Positions 8,726 through 16,928 of a stretch of 64,000 bases of DNA are shown here, piece after piece (positions within the stretch are counted from its first letter, which is position 1; every line of letters begins with the position of its first letter). The notes beneath the pieces are model-generated. The model was not told the origin of the DNA, ran no database searches, and saw only the letters and a list, made by a program, of their open reading frames with translations. Made by a program: the position numbers and the translations under genes. The DNA comes from Streptomyces sulfonofaciens (lineage in GTDB: Bacteria > Actinomycetota > Actinomycetes > Streptomycetales > Streptomycetaceae). Where the stretch lies: the NCBI RefSeq assembly GCF_014656295.1, contig NZ_BNCD01000008.1, positions 186,001 through 250,000 on the forward strand. Direction: 5' to 3'.

Positions 8726-10024
8726 ATGATCACAAGAAAACGGTCGGCGGCCGCGCTCTGCGCCCTGCTCGCCGCCCTGGCCCTTGGGCTGCCCGCGGCG
8801 GGGCCGGCCTTGGCGGCGGCCCCCGCGGCCGACGACACCCCGGCACGGTCGGAGCAGGACGCGCCCAAGGTCGATCTGGTCCTGGACGTCAGCGGTTCGA
8901 TGCGGGCCCGCGACATCGACGGCGGCTCCCGGATGGCCGCGGCGAAGCAGGCGTTCAACGAGGTGCTGGACGCCACCCCCAAGGAGGTCCAGCTCGGTAT
9001 CCGCACGCTCGGGGCCAACTACCCGGGCGACGACCGCAAGGTCGGCTGCAAGGACACCGCCCAGTTGTACCCGGTCGGCCCGCTGGACCGTACCGACGCC
9101 AAGGCGGCCGTCGCCACCCTCGCGCCCACCGGCTGGACCCCGATCGGCCCGGCGCTGCTGAAGGCGGCCGGGGACCTCGAAGGCGGCAACGGCTCCCGCC
9201 GTATCGTGCTGATCAGCGACGGCGAGGACACCTGCGCGCCGCTCGACCCCTGCGAGGTGGCCCGCGACATCGCGGCCAGGGGCATCCACCTGACCATCGA
9301 CACACTGGGCCTCGTCCCGGACGCCAAGACCCGTGACCAGTTGCTGTGCATAGCCGAGGCCACCGGCGGCACCTACACCTCCGTCCGGCACACGGACCAG
9401 CTCACCGACCGGGTGGGCCAGTTGGTGGACAGGACGGCCGATCCCGTGGTGACCCCGGTGGGCGTCAAGGGCGCCGACCGGTGCGCCGACGCGCCGGAGC
9501 TGAAGCCGGGTCTGTACGACGACCGGGAGGTGTTCGGCGAGCACCGCTGGTATCGGGTGGACGTCGCGCCCGGCGAGGAGCTGCGGGCGTCGGTGAGCGT
9601 GGCGGCCGACCGGGCCGTGAACCGGGACTACGGGGTGCTGCTGCGAGCGGTCACGGAGCACGGCAGGGAGATCGTGCGCGGCTCCGAGGCCGGCGACGGG
9701 CGCACGGACGTGATCTCGACCGGGCTGCGGTATCCGAGCCCGGAGCGCGACGACGACTCCGGCACCGCCCCGGACGTGGAGCGGGTGTGCCTGGAGGTCA
9801 GCAACTCCTACTCGGCCGCCCCTTCGGTGAAGACGACACCGGGTCTGCCGGTCGAGTTGACCGTCGACGTGGTGGACGGCCCCTCCAACGCCTCGGACGT
9901 GGCCGCGTTCGGCCTGGGCCGCGGCTGGTGGCTGCTCGGCGCCCTGGTGGTCACCGGGTTCGTCGCCGGTGTGGTCTGGGGATGGCTGTCGCGGTGGCGG
10001 GTCGCGGTCTGGAGGAGCAACTGA
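8726..10024 (+). CDS. Secreted, membrane-anchored VWA-domain protein
   Basis: 432 residues. A signal peptide (about 1-30) is followed by a von Willebrand factor A domain from about residue 48, with MIDAS residues D54, S56 and S58 (DVSGS) and the later LISDGEDTC strand. Cysteine pairs suggest an extracellular oxidised fold. Residues about 265-385 look like a beta-rich domain (EHRWYRVDVAPGEELRAS). One transmembrane helix near the C-terminus (WWLLGALVVTGFVAG) is followed by a short Arg-rich cytoplasmic tail. Its stop overlaps the start of the next gene (TGATG), implying a functional pair. VWA domains bind metal and partner proteins; no enzymatic domain is seen. The specific role is unknown. Confidence 0.85.
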   Translation: MITRKRSAAALCALLAALALGLPAAGPALAAAPAADDTPARSEQDAPKVDLVLDVSGSMRARDIDGGSRMAAAKQAFNEVLDATPKEVQLGIRTLGANYPGDDRKVGCKDTAQLYPVGPLDRTDAKAAVATLAPTGWTPIGPALLKAAGDLEGGNGSRRIVLISDGEDTCAPLDPCEVARDIAARGIHLTIDTLGLVPDAKTRDQLLCIAEATGGTYTSVRHTDQLTDRVGQLVDRTADPVVTPVGVKGADRCADAPELKPGLYDDREVFGEHRWYRVDVAPGEELRASVSVAADRAVNRDYGVLLRAVTEHGREIVRGSEAGDGRTDVISTGLRYPSPERDDDSGTAPDVERVCLEVSNSYSAAPSVKTTPGLPVELTVDVVDGPSNASDVAAFGLGRGWWLLGALVVTGFVAGVVWGWLSRWRVAVWRSN

Positions 10025-10863
10025 TGCGTACTCATCGTGGCAACGGCGGAGCACGCCGGGCGGTGGCCGCTGCGCTGCTGGGGCTCGGCGCTGCGCTCGG
10101 CCCCGTGGCGGTGCCCGCGCTCGCGGACACCTCACCGTCGCCGGCGGAGTCCGGCAGCTCCTCACAGGACGCGGCGCCCACCGAGGCGGGCACCTCGTTC
10201 CGTACCGCGGCGGCGATCCGGCAGGACCAGCAGGCCACCGCGAGCGCGTCCACCGGTGACTACCTGTACTGGTCGTTCCCCGCGGACTCGGGGCAGCGGC
10301 CCACGGTCCGCGCGACCGTGCGGCTGCCGCCCGCGTCGGCCCGGCATGCCGACACCACGTGGCAGATCGACGTCTACGACGGACTGCGGCGCAGGCAGGC
10401 GTGCATGTACGGGGCGCAGACCAGGACGGCGGCGCCGGGCACCGGCTCCCTCGAACTCGCCTGCACGTTGCGGCCCGTGCGGGCCTGGTCCGAGCCGTGG
10501 GCCGACGATCCGCTGCCCGGCACGTACTACGTCCGGCTGACGGCGGTCGGTCTGGGCGCCGCGGACGTCGGCCAGCCGGTGCAGGTGTCGGTGGAGGCAC
10601 TCTCCCACGACGTGGGCGGTGCACACGCCGTGGGCGGCGGCCTTTCCGAGCCGCTGGTCCCCGGCGTCTCCGTGAGCACCGACGACTCCGGCACGGCCGC
10701 CCTCTCCAAGGGCGAGCCGGACGGCGGCTGGTCCTCCGGCTGGTGGACCGACCGCTGGCTGTGGACCGCGGCGGGCGGCATCCTGGCGTCCCTCGCGGGC
10801 ATCGCCGGCTACGCCCTGACCCGCGGCCGGGGCCGCCCGTACTCGGTGCCGCCGCGCGTCTGA
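10024..10863 (+). CDS. Secreted, membrane-anchored partner of the VWA protein, function unknown
   Basis: 279 residues. The signal peptide ends about residue 35 (VPALADTS), followed by a beta-rich ectodomain (SASTGDYLYWSFPADSGQ, ATVRLPP), two cysteines (RRQACMYG, LELACTLRP) and one C-terminal transmembrane helix (TAAGGILASLAGIAGYALT) with a basic tail. The topology matches the upstream VWA protein and the genes are translationally coupled, so the two products probably form a surface complex. The ectodomain pattern resembles the beta-domain in the partner, hinting at a shared fold. I do not recognise a named family. Confidence 0.75.
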   Translation: MRTHRGNGGARRAVAAALLGLGAALGPVAVPALADTSPSPAESGSSSQDAAPTEAGTSFRTAAAIRQDQQATASASTGDYLYWSFPADSGQRPTVRATVRLPPASARHADTTWQIDVYDGLRRRQACMYGAQTRTAAPGTGSLELACTLRPVRAWSEPWADDPLPGTYYVRLTAVGLGAADVGQPVQVSVEALSHDVGGAHAVGGGLSEPLVPGVSVSTDDSGTAALSKGEPDGGWSSGWWTDRWLWTAAGGILASLAGIAGYALTRGRGRPYSVPPRV

Positions 10864-10872
10864 GCGCCGGCC

Positions 10873-10918
10873 GACGGGCCCGCCGCCACCCTCTTCGCGA
10901 GGCGGCGGCGGGCCCGTC
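10873..10918 (+). terminator. Intrinsic terminator-like stem-loop
   Basis: Perfect 15-bp arms (GACGGGCCCGCCGCC and its complement) around a 16-base loop, ten bases after the stop of the VWA-partner gene. No T-run follows, as is usual in high-GC actinomycetes. Confidence 0.65.
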
Positions 10919-11095
10919 GCCTGCCGTCCCGGGTCCGCGGGGCGCCGGCCCGGGTCCTCGGTCCACGCGACGGGCCCTGCCGCCGCCCCGGCCGCCACCA
11001 GGCCCCGACCGCCACCAGCCCCGGCGGCCACGCCGCCAAGCCGCCAAGCCGCCGCGGAGAAGCGCAGGCGCCGGGGAGTGCGCGCCCGAAGGCGG

Positions 11096-11839
11096 TCAGC
11101 GGGAGCCCGCGGGCTCGTTCCCGGAACAGAGGGCTTCCGCGAACGCGCCCTCGCCCTCCACCCTCGCGCGCCCCTCGCGCACCGCGTCCCCCACCGCCAG
11201 CTCTCCCGCCGCCACCGCGGCGCAGGTCCCGGCGTCCAGCCACAACCGGACATCGGGCCCGTCGGGCGCGGCCCCGTCCCCGTAGACCCGGCCGGAGACG
11301 GCCGGTTCCCCGATGTACAGGTGGAACACGCCCTCGTCCAGGTGAACTTCGGCCACCCCCGTGCCCCCCGACTCCGCCAGTCTGCGGCGCAGCGGAAGCG
11401 CGAACCAGTGCGCACGCACCGCGTCCGTCGGGCGCCGCTCGGCCAGGTCCGCCGCGCCCCACGCGTAGAGGGCTTCGAGGACGGGAAGCAGGCCGCGGCC
11501 GCGGCCGGTCAGCTCGTAGACCGCCGCGGAGGCGGGCGGCGGCAGCCGGCGGCGCGTCGCGATCCCCTCGCGCTCCAGGTCCTTGAGCCGGGAGGCGAGC
11601 ACGTCCGTGCTGACGCCGGGCAGATCCGCGTGCAGGTCCGTGTAGCGCCGCGGGCCCGCGAGGAGTTCGCGGACGATCAGCAGGCTCCAGCGGTCCCCGA
11701 CGGCATCGAGGGCACGGGCCGCGCCGCAGTAGTGGGCGTAGCTGCGGCGGTTCAGGGGGCCCGGCTGCCCGGTACGCGCCGGCGCGGCTGCCCGGTCCGG
11801 CTGAGGTGACTGACGTGGCATGCGTCGCAGTCTAGACAT
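11096..11839 (-). CDS. HxlR/MarR-type regulator with C-terminal SCP2-like domain
   Basis: About 247 residues. The N-terminal half is an HxlR winged helix: YCGAARALDAVGDRWSLLIV, then ELLAGPRRYTDLHADLPGVSTDVLASRLKDLEREG. The C-terminal half (LDEGVFHLYIGEPAVSGR... LWLDAGTCAAVAAGEL) resembles the sterol-carrier/SCP2-like domain found in a subgroup of these regulators and may bind a hydrophobic effector. The start at 11839 has GGAAAG nine bases upstream; an ATG at 11821 (MPRQSPQ) is the alternative but has no ribosome binding site. It is divergent from the aminotransferase gene and likely controls that promoter or its own. Confidence 0.85.
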   Translation of the reverse strand: MSRLRRMPRQSPQPDRAAAPARTGQPGPLNRRSYAHYCGAARALDAVGDRWSLLIVRELLAGPRRYTDLHADLPGVSTDVLASRLKDLEREGIATRRRLPPPASAAVYELTGRGRGLLPVLEALYAWGAADLAERRPTDAVRAHWFALPLRRRLAESGGTGVAEVHLDEGVFHLYIGEPAVSGRVYGDGAAPDGPDVRLWLDAGTCAAVAAGELAVGDAVREGRARVEGEGAFAEALCSGNEPAGSR

Positions 11840-11862
11840 GTTGTTGGACTTTCCAAGCCCGC

Positions 11863-11879
11863 ACTTGGTAAAACCAAGT
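11863..11879. promoter_or_regulatory. Candidate HxlR operator in divergent promoter region
   Basis: ACTTGGTAAAACCAAGT: perfect 7-bp arms with an AAA spacer, between the divergent HxlR and aminotransferase genes. A third half-site CCAAG (11853-11857) makes a second, offset inverted pair with CTTGG. Confidence 0.5.
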
Positions 11880-11989
11880 TGGACGCGGGGCCGCAGCACC
11901 GGCACGACGCCGCGTTCCGTGGGACACCGCAGGCGCGGGCCACGGAGGTCCGAAGGCGCCGGGGTCAGCAAGTCGGAGGGGCGGTCGTC

Positions 11990-13198
11990 ATGGAGTTCCG
12001 GCAGTCGAGCAAGCTCAGCGAGGTCTGTTACGAGATCCGGGGCCCGGTCATCGAACAGGCCGACGCACTGGAGGAGGCCGGGCACAGCGTGCTCCGGCTG
12101 AACACCGGCAATCCCGCGAGCTTCGGCTTCGAGGCGCCCGAGGAGATCGTCCAGGACATGATCCGGATGCTGCCCCAGGCGCACGGCTACACCGACTCCC
12201 GCGGCATCCTCTCGGCCCGGCGCGCCGTCGCCCAGCGCTACCAGACACTGGGCCTCGACGTGGACGTGGACGACGTGTTCCTCGGCAACGGCGTCTCCGA
12301 GCTGGTCTCCATGGCCGTCCAGGCGCTTTTGGAGGACGGCGACGAAGTCCTGGTCCCCGCCCCGGACTTCCCGCTGTGGACGGCGGTGACCACGCTCGCC
12401 GGCGGACGGGCGGTGCACTACCTGTGCGACGAACAGGCCGACTGGTACCCGGACCTGGACGACCTGGCATCGAAGATCACGGACCGTACGAAGGCCGTCG
12501 TGATCATCAACCCGAACAACCCGACGGGCGCGGTCTACCCGAAGGAGATCGTCGAGGGCATCCTCGACCTCGCCCGCCGGCACGGCCTGATGGTCTTCGC
12601 CGACGAGATCTACGACCGGATCCTCTACGACGGCGCGGTGCACCACGGCGCCGCCGCGCTCGCCCCCGACCTGGTGGTGCTCACCTTCTGCGGACTGTCC
12701 AAGACGTACCGGGTGGCGGGCTTCCGGTCCGGCTGGCTCGTGGTCACGGGCCCGCGGCAGCACGCGCGCGACTACCTGGAGGGCCTGACGATGCTCGCCT
12801 CCATGCGGCTGTGCCCGAACGCGCCCGCCCAGTACGCCATCCAGGCCGCGCTCGGCGGCCGCCAGTCGATCCGGGAGCTGACGGCGCCCGGCGGCCGGCT
12901 GCACGAACAGCGCGACCGCGCCTGGCAGAAGCTGAACGAGATCCCGGGCGTCTCCTGCGTCAAGCCGCGCGGCGCGCTGTACGCGTTCCCGCGCATCGAC
13001 CCGAAGGTGCACGCCATCCACGACGACGAGAGGTTCGTCCTGGATCTGCTGCTGCGCGAGAAGATCCAGGTAGTCCAGGGCACCGGCTTCAACTGGCCCC
13101 GCCCCGACCACTTCCGCATCCTCACCCTGCCGCACGCCGACGACCTGGACGCCGCCATCAGCCGCATCGGGCGGTTCCTGGAGGGCTATCGGCAGTGA
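11990..13198 (+). CDS. Pyridoxal-phosphate aminotransferase, AlaA/AlaT type
   Basis: 402-residue class I/II aminotransferase closely resembling glutamate-pyruvate (alanine) aminotransferases AlaA/AlaT (YfbQ). Start MEFRQSSKLSEVCYEIRGP has GGAGGG nine bases upstream and matches the family N-terminus; the frame remains open 37 codons further upstream without support. Key elements are NPNNPTG at 174-180, D205 and Y208 (FADEIYD), and the PLP lysine K238 in LSKTYRVAGFRSGW. The reaction would be pyruvate + glutamate to alanine + 2-oxoglutarate in the cytoplasm. A palindrome upstream suggests control by the divergent HxlR regulator. Confidence 0.93.
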   Translation: MEFRQSSKLSEVCYEIRGPVIEQADALEEAGHSVLRLNTGNPASFGFEAPEEIVQDMIRMLPQAHGYTDSRGILSARRAVAQRYQTLGLDVDVDDVFLGNGVSELVSMAVQALLEDGDEVLVPAPDFPLWTAVTTLAGGRAVHYLCDEQADWYPDLDDLASKITDRTKAVVIINPNNPTGAVYPKEIVEGILDLARRHGLMVFADEIYDRILYDGAVHHGAAALAPDLVVLTFCGLSKTYRVAGFRSGWLVVTGPRQHARDYLEGLTMLASMRLCPNAPAQYAIQAALGGRQSIRELTAPGGRLHEQRDRAWQKLNEIPGVSCVKPRGALYAFPRIDPKVHAIHDDERFVLDLLLREKIQVVQGTGFNWPRPDHFRILTLPHADDLDAAISRIGRFLEGYRQ

Positions 13199-13339
13199 GA
13201 GCGGCTGCCGCAGCGCGCCGGGCGGCACGTGCGGTGCGGCGGCGCGGCAGTGCGGGTGGCAGCCTTGGTGTCGTCCCGGAGCACAGGGTTGCGGGACGAG
13301 GCGCAGGCCGGCGCACGCCGGCGGAACAGGAAGACGCAC

Positions 13340-13939
13340 ATGGGTGACCTGCTGCTGGTGCGGCACGGCGAGACCGAGTGGTCGCTTACGGGACAGCACA
13401 CGAGCTGGACCGATCTGCCGCTCACCGGCAACGGCAGGGAGCGGGCACGGGCGTTGGCCCCGATGCTGGCCGCCCTGCCCGTCGCCGCGGCCTACACCAG
13501 CCCGCTGCGGCGGGCCCGGGAGACCGCGCAGCTCATCGGACTCGGCGACGCCCGCGTGGACCCCGATCTGCACGAATGGGACTACGGGGGGTACGAGGGG
13601 GTCACCACGGCCGACATCCACCGCACCCGGCCCGGCTGGTTCCTCTTCACGGACGGGGTGGCCGAGGGGCCGCCCGAGCACCCCGGCGAGAGCCCCGAGC
13701 AGGTGGGAGCCCGGGCCGACCGGATGCTGGCCAAGGTGGACACCGCCCTGCGCGAGGAGGCGGGCCCCGTCGTGTTCGTGGCGCACGGCCACTTCCTCCG
13801 CGTCCTCACCGCCCGCCGCCTCGGCCTCCCGCCGTCCGCCGGCGCGCTCTTCCAACTGGCGACGGGCACGGTGTGCCGCCTCAGCACCGAACACGACCGG
13901 CCGGTCGTCGCCGGCTGGAATGTCAGTCCCCGGCCGTAG
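13340..13939 (+). CDS. Histidine phosphatase family protein
   Basis: 199 residues. MGDLLLVRHGETEW carries the phosphohistidine motif RHG (His9), with SPLRRARETAQLIG and E/W residues of HEWDYGGYEG; the second catalytic His lies in VFVAHGHFLRVL. The family includes phosphoglycerate mutase-like and broad sugar-phosphate phosphatases; the short length and YEG motif fit a small-molecule phosphatase. The ATG is preceded by AGGAA. It lies 141 bases after the aminotransferase gene on the same strand and may be co-transcribed. Confidence 0.88.
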   Translation: MGDLLLVRHGETEWSLTGQHTSWTDLPLTGNGRERARALAPMLAALPVAAAYTSPLRRARETAQLIGLGDARVDPDLHEWDYGGYEGVTTADIHRTRPGWFLFTDGVAEGPPEHPGESPEQVGARADRMLAKVDTALREEAGPVVFVAHGHFLRVLTARRLGLPPSAGALFQLATGTVCRLSTEHDRPVVAGWNVSPRP

Positions 13940-14099
13940 GCTGCATCCGCAACGGGCCGGTGCACCGACCTCGGGGGGGCGCCGGCCTCCGGCCCCTGCC
14001 CCCCCGCACCCGGCCGAGGCCGGGCCCGTGCACGTCCCCGGACCCGCGCTCGGCCCCGAGCCCGGGTGCCGCCGGTCCGCCCATGGCGAGGAGGCAGTC

Positions 14100-14885
14100 G
14101 TGGCACAGGCACCGAACGCCGCGCAGCGGCGGATCATCGCGGCCGCCGACCCCGTGACGGGCCGGCTCGGCGGACCTGCGGGGCAGCTCGCCGCCCTGGT
14201 GCGCCTCGGCCTCGCCTTCCGGCACCCCCGCCCTCCGCACGACACCTTCCTCACCCCGGCGGGCCACCGCGCCCGCGAGGCCGCGAGGGCAGCCGCGGCG
14301 GACGCGCCCTCCTCCGGTCCGCCCGCCCCCGCCGGCCCCGTGCCGGGACCGGACGCACGCGCAGCGGGCCGCTCCCCCGGGTCCGGGCCGGCCGGGCAGG
14401 GGCCGGTGCCCGCACCGGACACGGACGGACGCGAGCCCGGCGGGTCCCCGGCCGGGTCCGGCGCGGGCGGGCAGGAGCCCGCGGACCGCGTCTTCGCGGC
14501 CCGCACCGGCGACGAACCTGAGCGGTACGACGGCCCCGGACGGGCGCGGCAGGTGCGCAGCGCCTGGCAGGGCCTCGTCGAACTGCGCCGCATGACCCAT
14601 CCGGACGCCGCCACCGACCGGCCCTGTCCCTGGGAGCGCACGCACCTGGTGCAGGCGGCCGCGCTCGCGCTGGAGGCGGCCGGCTGCCCACCGGGCACCG
14701 CCGGGTCCGGCGGCTACCGGGTGGCGGCGACGGCCCAGCCGGAGGCCGTCGCCGTCCACGCGCCGACCACCAGGGAACTGCGGGTTTGCGCCGCCGCGTT
14801 GGAGCGCGCGGGCTGGCAGCCCTCGGAGCACACCGACCGCAGGACCGGCGCCCGGTACCTGCTGGCGTCACCGCGCAGGGCATGA
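14100..14885 (+). CDS. Hypothetical protein with long Pro/Gly/Ala linker
   Basis: 261 residues; family not recognised. GTG start chosen for the strong ribosome binding site GAGGAGG five bases upstream. The N-terminal region (2-64) may be helical and HTH-like (AAQRRIIAAADPVTGRLGG, FLTPAGHRAREAA). Residues about 67-130 are a low-complexity Pro/Gly/Ala/Ser linker with repeated PAGxGPVP and GSGPAG words. The C-terminal half (137-261) is ordered: ARQVRSAWQGLVELRRMT, WERTHLVQAAALALEAAG and LRVCAAALERAGWQPSEHTD. No signal peptide or membrane segment. Confidence 0.65.
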   Translation: MAQAPNAAQRRIIAAADPVTGRLGGPAGQLAALVRLGLAFRHPRPPHDTFLTPAGHRAREAARAAAADAPSSGPPAPAGPVPGPDARAAGRSPGSGPAGQGPVPAPDTDGREPGGSPAGSGAGGQEPADRVFAARTGDEPERYDGPGRARQVRSAWQGLVELRRMTHPDAATDRPCPWERTHLVQAAALALEAAGCPPGTAGSGGYRVAATAQPEAVAVHAPTTRELRVCAAALERAGWQPSEHTDRRTGARYLLASPRRA

Positions 14886-15132
14886 GGCAACCGGCGGCCC
14901 CGACACCCCGGCGGGGCCACCGCGGCCGACGCGTCCGGGGGCCGCGGCGACCCGCAGCGGCCCTGCGACGGCGAGGCCGGACCGGGCAGCGGCCCTCCCT
15001 CGCACTCCTGTCGCCCACGGCGACTGCCTAAGATGAGCAAGCGCTCAGAAACCAGTAGACCCAGGGCCCGGCACCCCACGCGGCCCGTCCCGCGCGCCAT
15101 CGCACCGTCCACACCATCCGCAGGAGAGCACC

Positions 15133-15582
15133 ATGTCCGAGCCCACCCCCGACGCACCGTCCGGCCCGCCCTTCGCCGTGCCGATCACGGTCCGCGGCTA
15201 CGAGACCGACACGCAGGGCCACCTCAACCAGAGCGTGTACCTCCAGTACGCCGAGCACGCCCGCTGGTCGCTGCTGAAGGCGGCCGGCATCGGGCAGCAG
15301 GACCTGGTGGGCCACGGCGTGGGCCCGGTGGCCCTGGAGACCACCATCCGCTACCTCAAGGAGCTGCGCGCGGGCGACGAGACGGTGATGAGCTGCCGGT
15401 TCCGCTGGGGCACGGGCAAGACCTTCCGCATCGAGCAGACGCTCACCACGGCGGACGGAACGGTGGCCGCCGAGGTCGCGGCGGTCGGCGGGCTGCTCGA
15501 CCTGACGGAGCGTCGGCTGATCAAGGACCCGGGCGGGTTCCTGCGCGAACTCGCCGCGGATCCGGGCCTGCTCGACCGCTGA
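15133..15582 (+). CDS. Acyl-CoA thioesterase, 4HBT (hotdog) family
   Basis: 149 residues with the single-hotdog 4-hydroxybenzoyl-CoA thioesterase/YbgC-FadM pattern. YETDTQGHLNQSVYLQYAEHARW at about 23-45 contains the active-site Asp (usually D in DxxGHxNN) and His. GAGGAG-like AGGAGAG lies upstream of the ATG. It would hydrolyse acyl-CoA thioesters in the cytoplasm; chain-length preference is not predictable here. It stands alone between the hypothetical protein and the chitosanase. Confidence 0.87.
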   Translation: MSEPTPDAPSGPPFAVPITVRGYETDTQGHLNQSVYLQYAEHARWSLLKAAGIGQQDLVGHGVGPVALETTIRYLKELRAGDETVMSCRFRWGTGKTFRIEQTLTTADGTVAAEVAAVGGLLDLTERRLIKDPGGFLRELAADPGLLDR

Positions 15583-15630
15583 GCGCCCAACTCCCGCCTC
15601 CCGACGGGTAGGCGTCGCGCCCCAACTCTG

Positions 15631-15648
15631 GTAGGAAAGTTTCCTAAC
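15631..15648. promoter_or_regulatory. Chitosanase operator-like palindrome (CsnR-type)
   Basis: TAGGAAAGTTTCCTA, 7-bp arms around a central G, at 15632-15646, about 130 bases upstream of the chitosanase start. It closely resembles, from memory, the palindrome in front of Streptomyces and Kitasatospora GH46 chitosanase genes that the ROK-family repressor CsnR binds. Confidence 0.6.
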
Positions 15649-15777
15649 AGTGCGCACCGCCGTACACGGCATTCCCACCGCGTACGCAGGCACCGCGTTC
15701 CGGCAGGACCCGCGTTTCGTCAGGACCCACCGCGGTGCGCACCGTCCACCGGCACGACCCACCCTCTTGGAGGTCAC

Positions 15778-16635
15778 GTGCACTCCCCCCACACCCCCCG
15801 CCCCCGCCCCCGCCCCCGCCGGCGCACGATGCTCACCCTGATGGGCGCCGCGCTGGTCGCCGGACCCGCCCTGTTCGCCGGCCAGGCCGCGGGCGCCGCG
15901 GGCCGCAGCCCCGTGGGCGCCGCAGCCGTCGGGCTCGACGACCCGGAGAAGAAGGAGATCGCGATGCAACTGGTCTCCAGCGCGGAGAACTCCTCGCTGG
16001 ACTGGAAGGGCCAGTACGGCTACATCGAGGACATCGGCGACGGACGCGGCTACACCGCAGGCATCATCGGGTTCTGCTCCGGCACCCACGACATGCTGGA
16101 GCTGGTGGAGCTCTACACGGACCGGGTGCCAGGCAACCCGCTCGCGCCGTTCCTGCCCGCGCTGCGGGAGGTGGACGGCTCGGACTCGCACGACGGCCTC
16201 GACCCGGGCTTCACCGACGCCTGGGAGGAGGCGGCCGAGGACGAGGCGTTCCAGCAGGCGCAGAACGACGAGCGCGACCGCGTGTACTTCAACCCGGCGG
16301 TCAGCCAGGGCAAGGAGGACGGCCTCGGTGTCCTCGGGCAGTTCGCGTACTACGACGCGATCGTGATGCACGGCGGCGGTGACGACCCGACCGGCTTCGG
16401 CTCGATCCGGCAGCGCGCCCTGGACCGGGCGAGCACTCCCGCGGACGGCGGCGACGAGGTGGAGTACCTGAACGCCTTCCTGGATGCCCGGGTCTGGGCG
16501 ATGGAGCAGGAGGAGGCCCACTCGGACACCAGCCGGGTGGACACCGAGCAGCGGGTCTTCCTGGACGCGGGCAACCTCGACCTGGACCCGCCGCTCGACT
16601 GGCACGTCTACGGCGACCCCTTCCACATCGGCTGA
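15778..16635 (+). CDS. csn: Chitosanase, glycoside hydrolase family 46, Tat-type secreted
   Basis: 285-residue endo-chitosanase that cleaves beta-1,4 glucosamine polymers outside the cell. The mature region (from about residue 48) follows the well-studied Streptomyces N174 enzyme nearly residue for residue: catalytic acid E70 (VSSAENSSLDW) and base D88 (IEDIGDGRGYT), then QNDERDRVYFNPAVSQ, FAYYDAIVMHG and RVDTEQRVFL. The N-terminus is Arg-rich (RPRPRRRTMLTLMGAAL), an RR-containing signal consistent with Tat export. GTG start with TTGGAGG upstream. Likely repressed via the upstream palindrome and induced by chitosan oligomers. Confidence 0.95.
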   Translation: MHSPHTPRPRPRPRRRTMLTLMGAALVAGPALFAGQAAGAAGRSPVGAAAVGLDDPEKKEIAMQLVSSAENSSLDWKGQYGYIEDIGDGRGYTAGIIGFCSGTHDMLELVELYTDRVPGNPLAPFLPALREVDGSDSHDGLDPGFTDAWEEAAEDEAFQQAQNDERDRVYFNPAVSQGKEDGLGVLGQFAYYDAIVMHGGGDDPTGFGSIRQRALDRASTPADGGDEVEYLNAFLDARVWAMEQEEAHSDTSRVDTEQRVFLDAGNLDLDPPLDWHVYGDPFHIG

Positions 16636-16717
16636 CGGGCCCGCACCGGAGCAGGCCCGCACCGAGCGGGCGGCCGGCCCGCCCCCGGTGCGGACGGGGC
16701 CGCCGCCACGACCGGGC

Positions 16718-16794
16718 GGTGCGGATCCGGCCTCCGCACGGATCCGCACCGCCCCCGGTTCACGGCACCACGGCGATACGGAGCCGTGGTGCCG
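16718..16794. terminator. Double stem-loop between convergent genes
   Basis: Two perfect inverted repeats: GGTGCGGATCC/GGATCCGCACC (16718-16728, 16740-16750) and CGGCACCACGGC/GCCGTGGTGCCG (16763-16774, 16783-16794). Placed between the chitosanase and deaminase 3' ends, they can terminate in both directions. Confidence 0.7.
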
Positions 16795-16928
16795 CGGCCG
16801 GAGACGAGCGGGGAGGCACCGGCCCGCCCCCGGAGTCCCGCACCCACCGGCCGGGTCCGCGCCCACCGGCCGGGGTCTGTTGTCTCCTGCCGGGGTCCGT
16901 CGTCTCCTGCCGGAGGCCGGGCGGGCGG

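Noticed and set aside
7976..11047. Very long minus-strand open frame (1023 codons) across the VWA pair
   Set aside because: Opposite the real genes; open only because of GC-biased third positions, composition is Arg/Gly/Pro-rich without domains. A short part of it does contain one fragment of the SDR relic.
11096..14698. 1200-codon minus-strand frame extending upstream of the HxlR gene
   Set aside because: Only the last about 248 codons have domain similarity; the rest is antisense to the aminotransferase and phosphatase genes.
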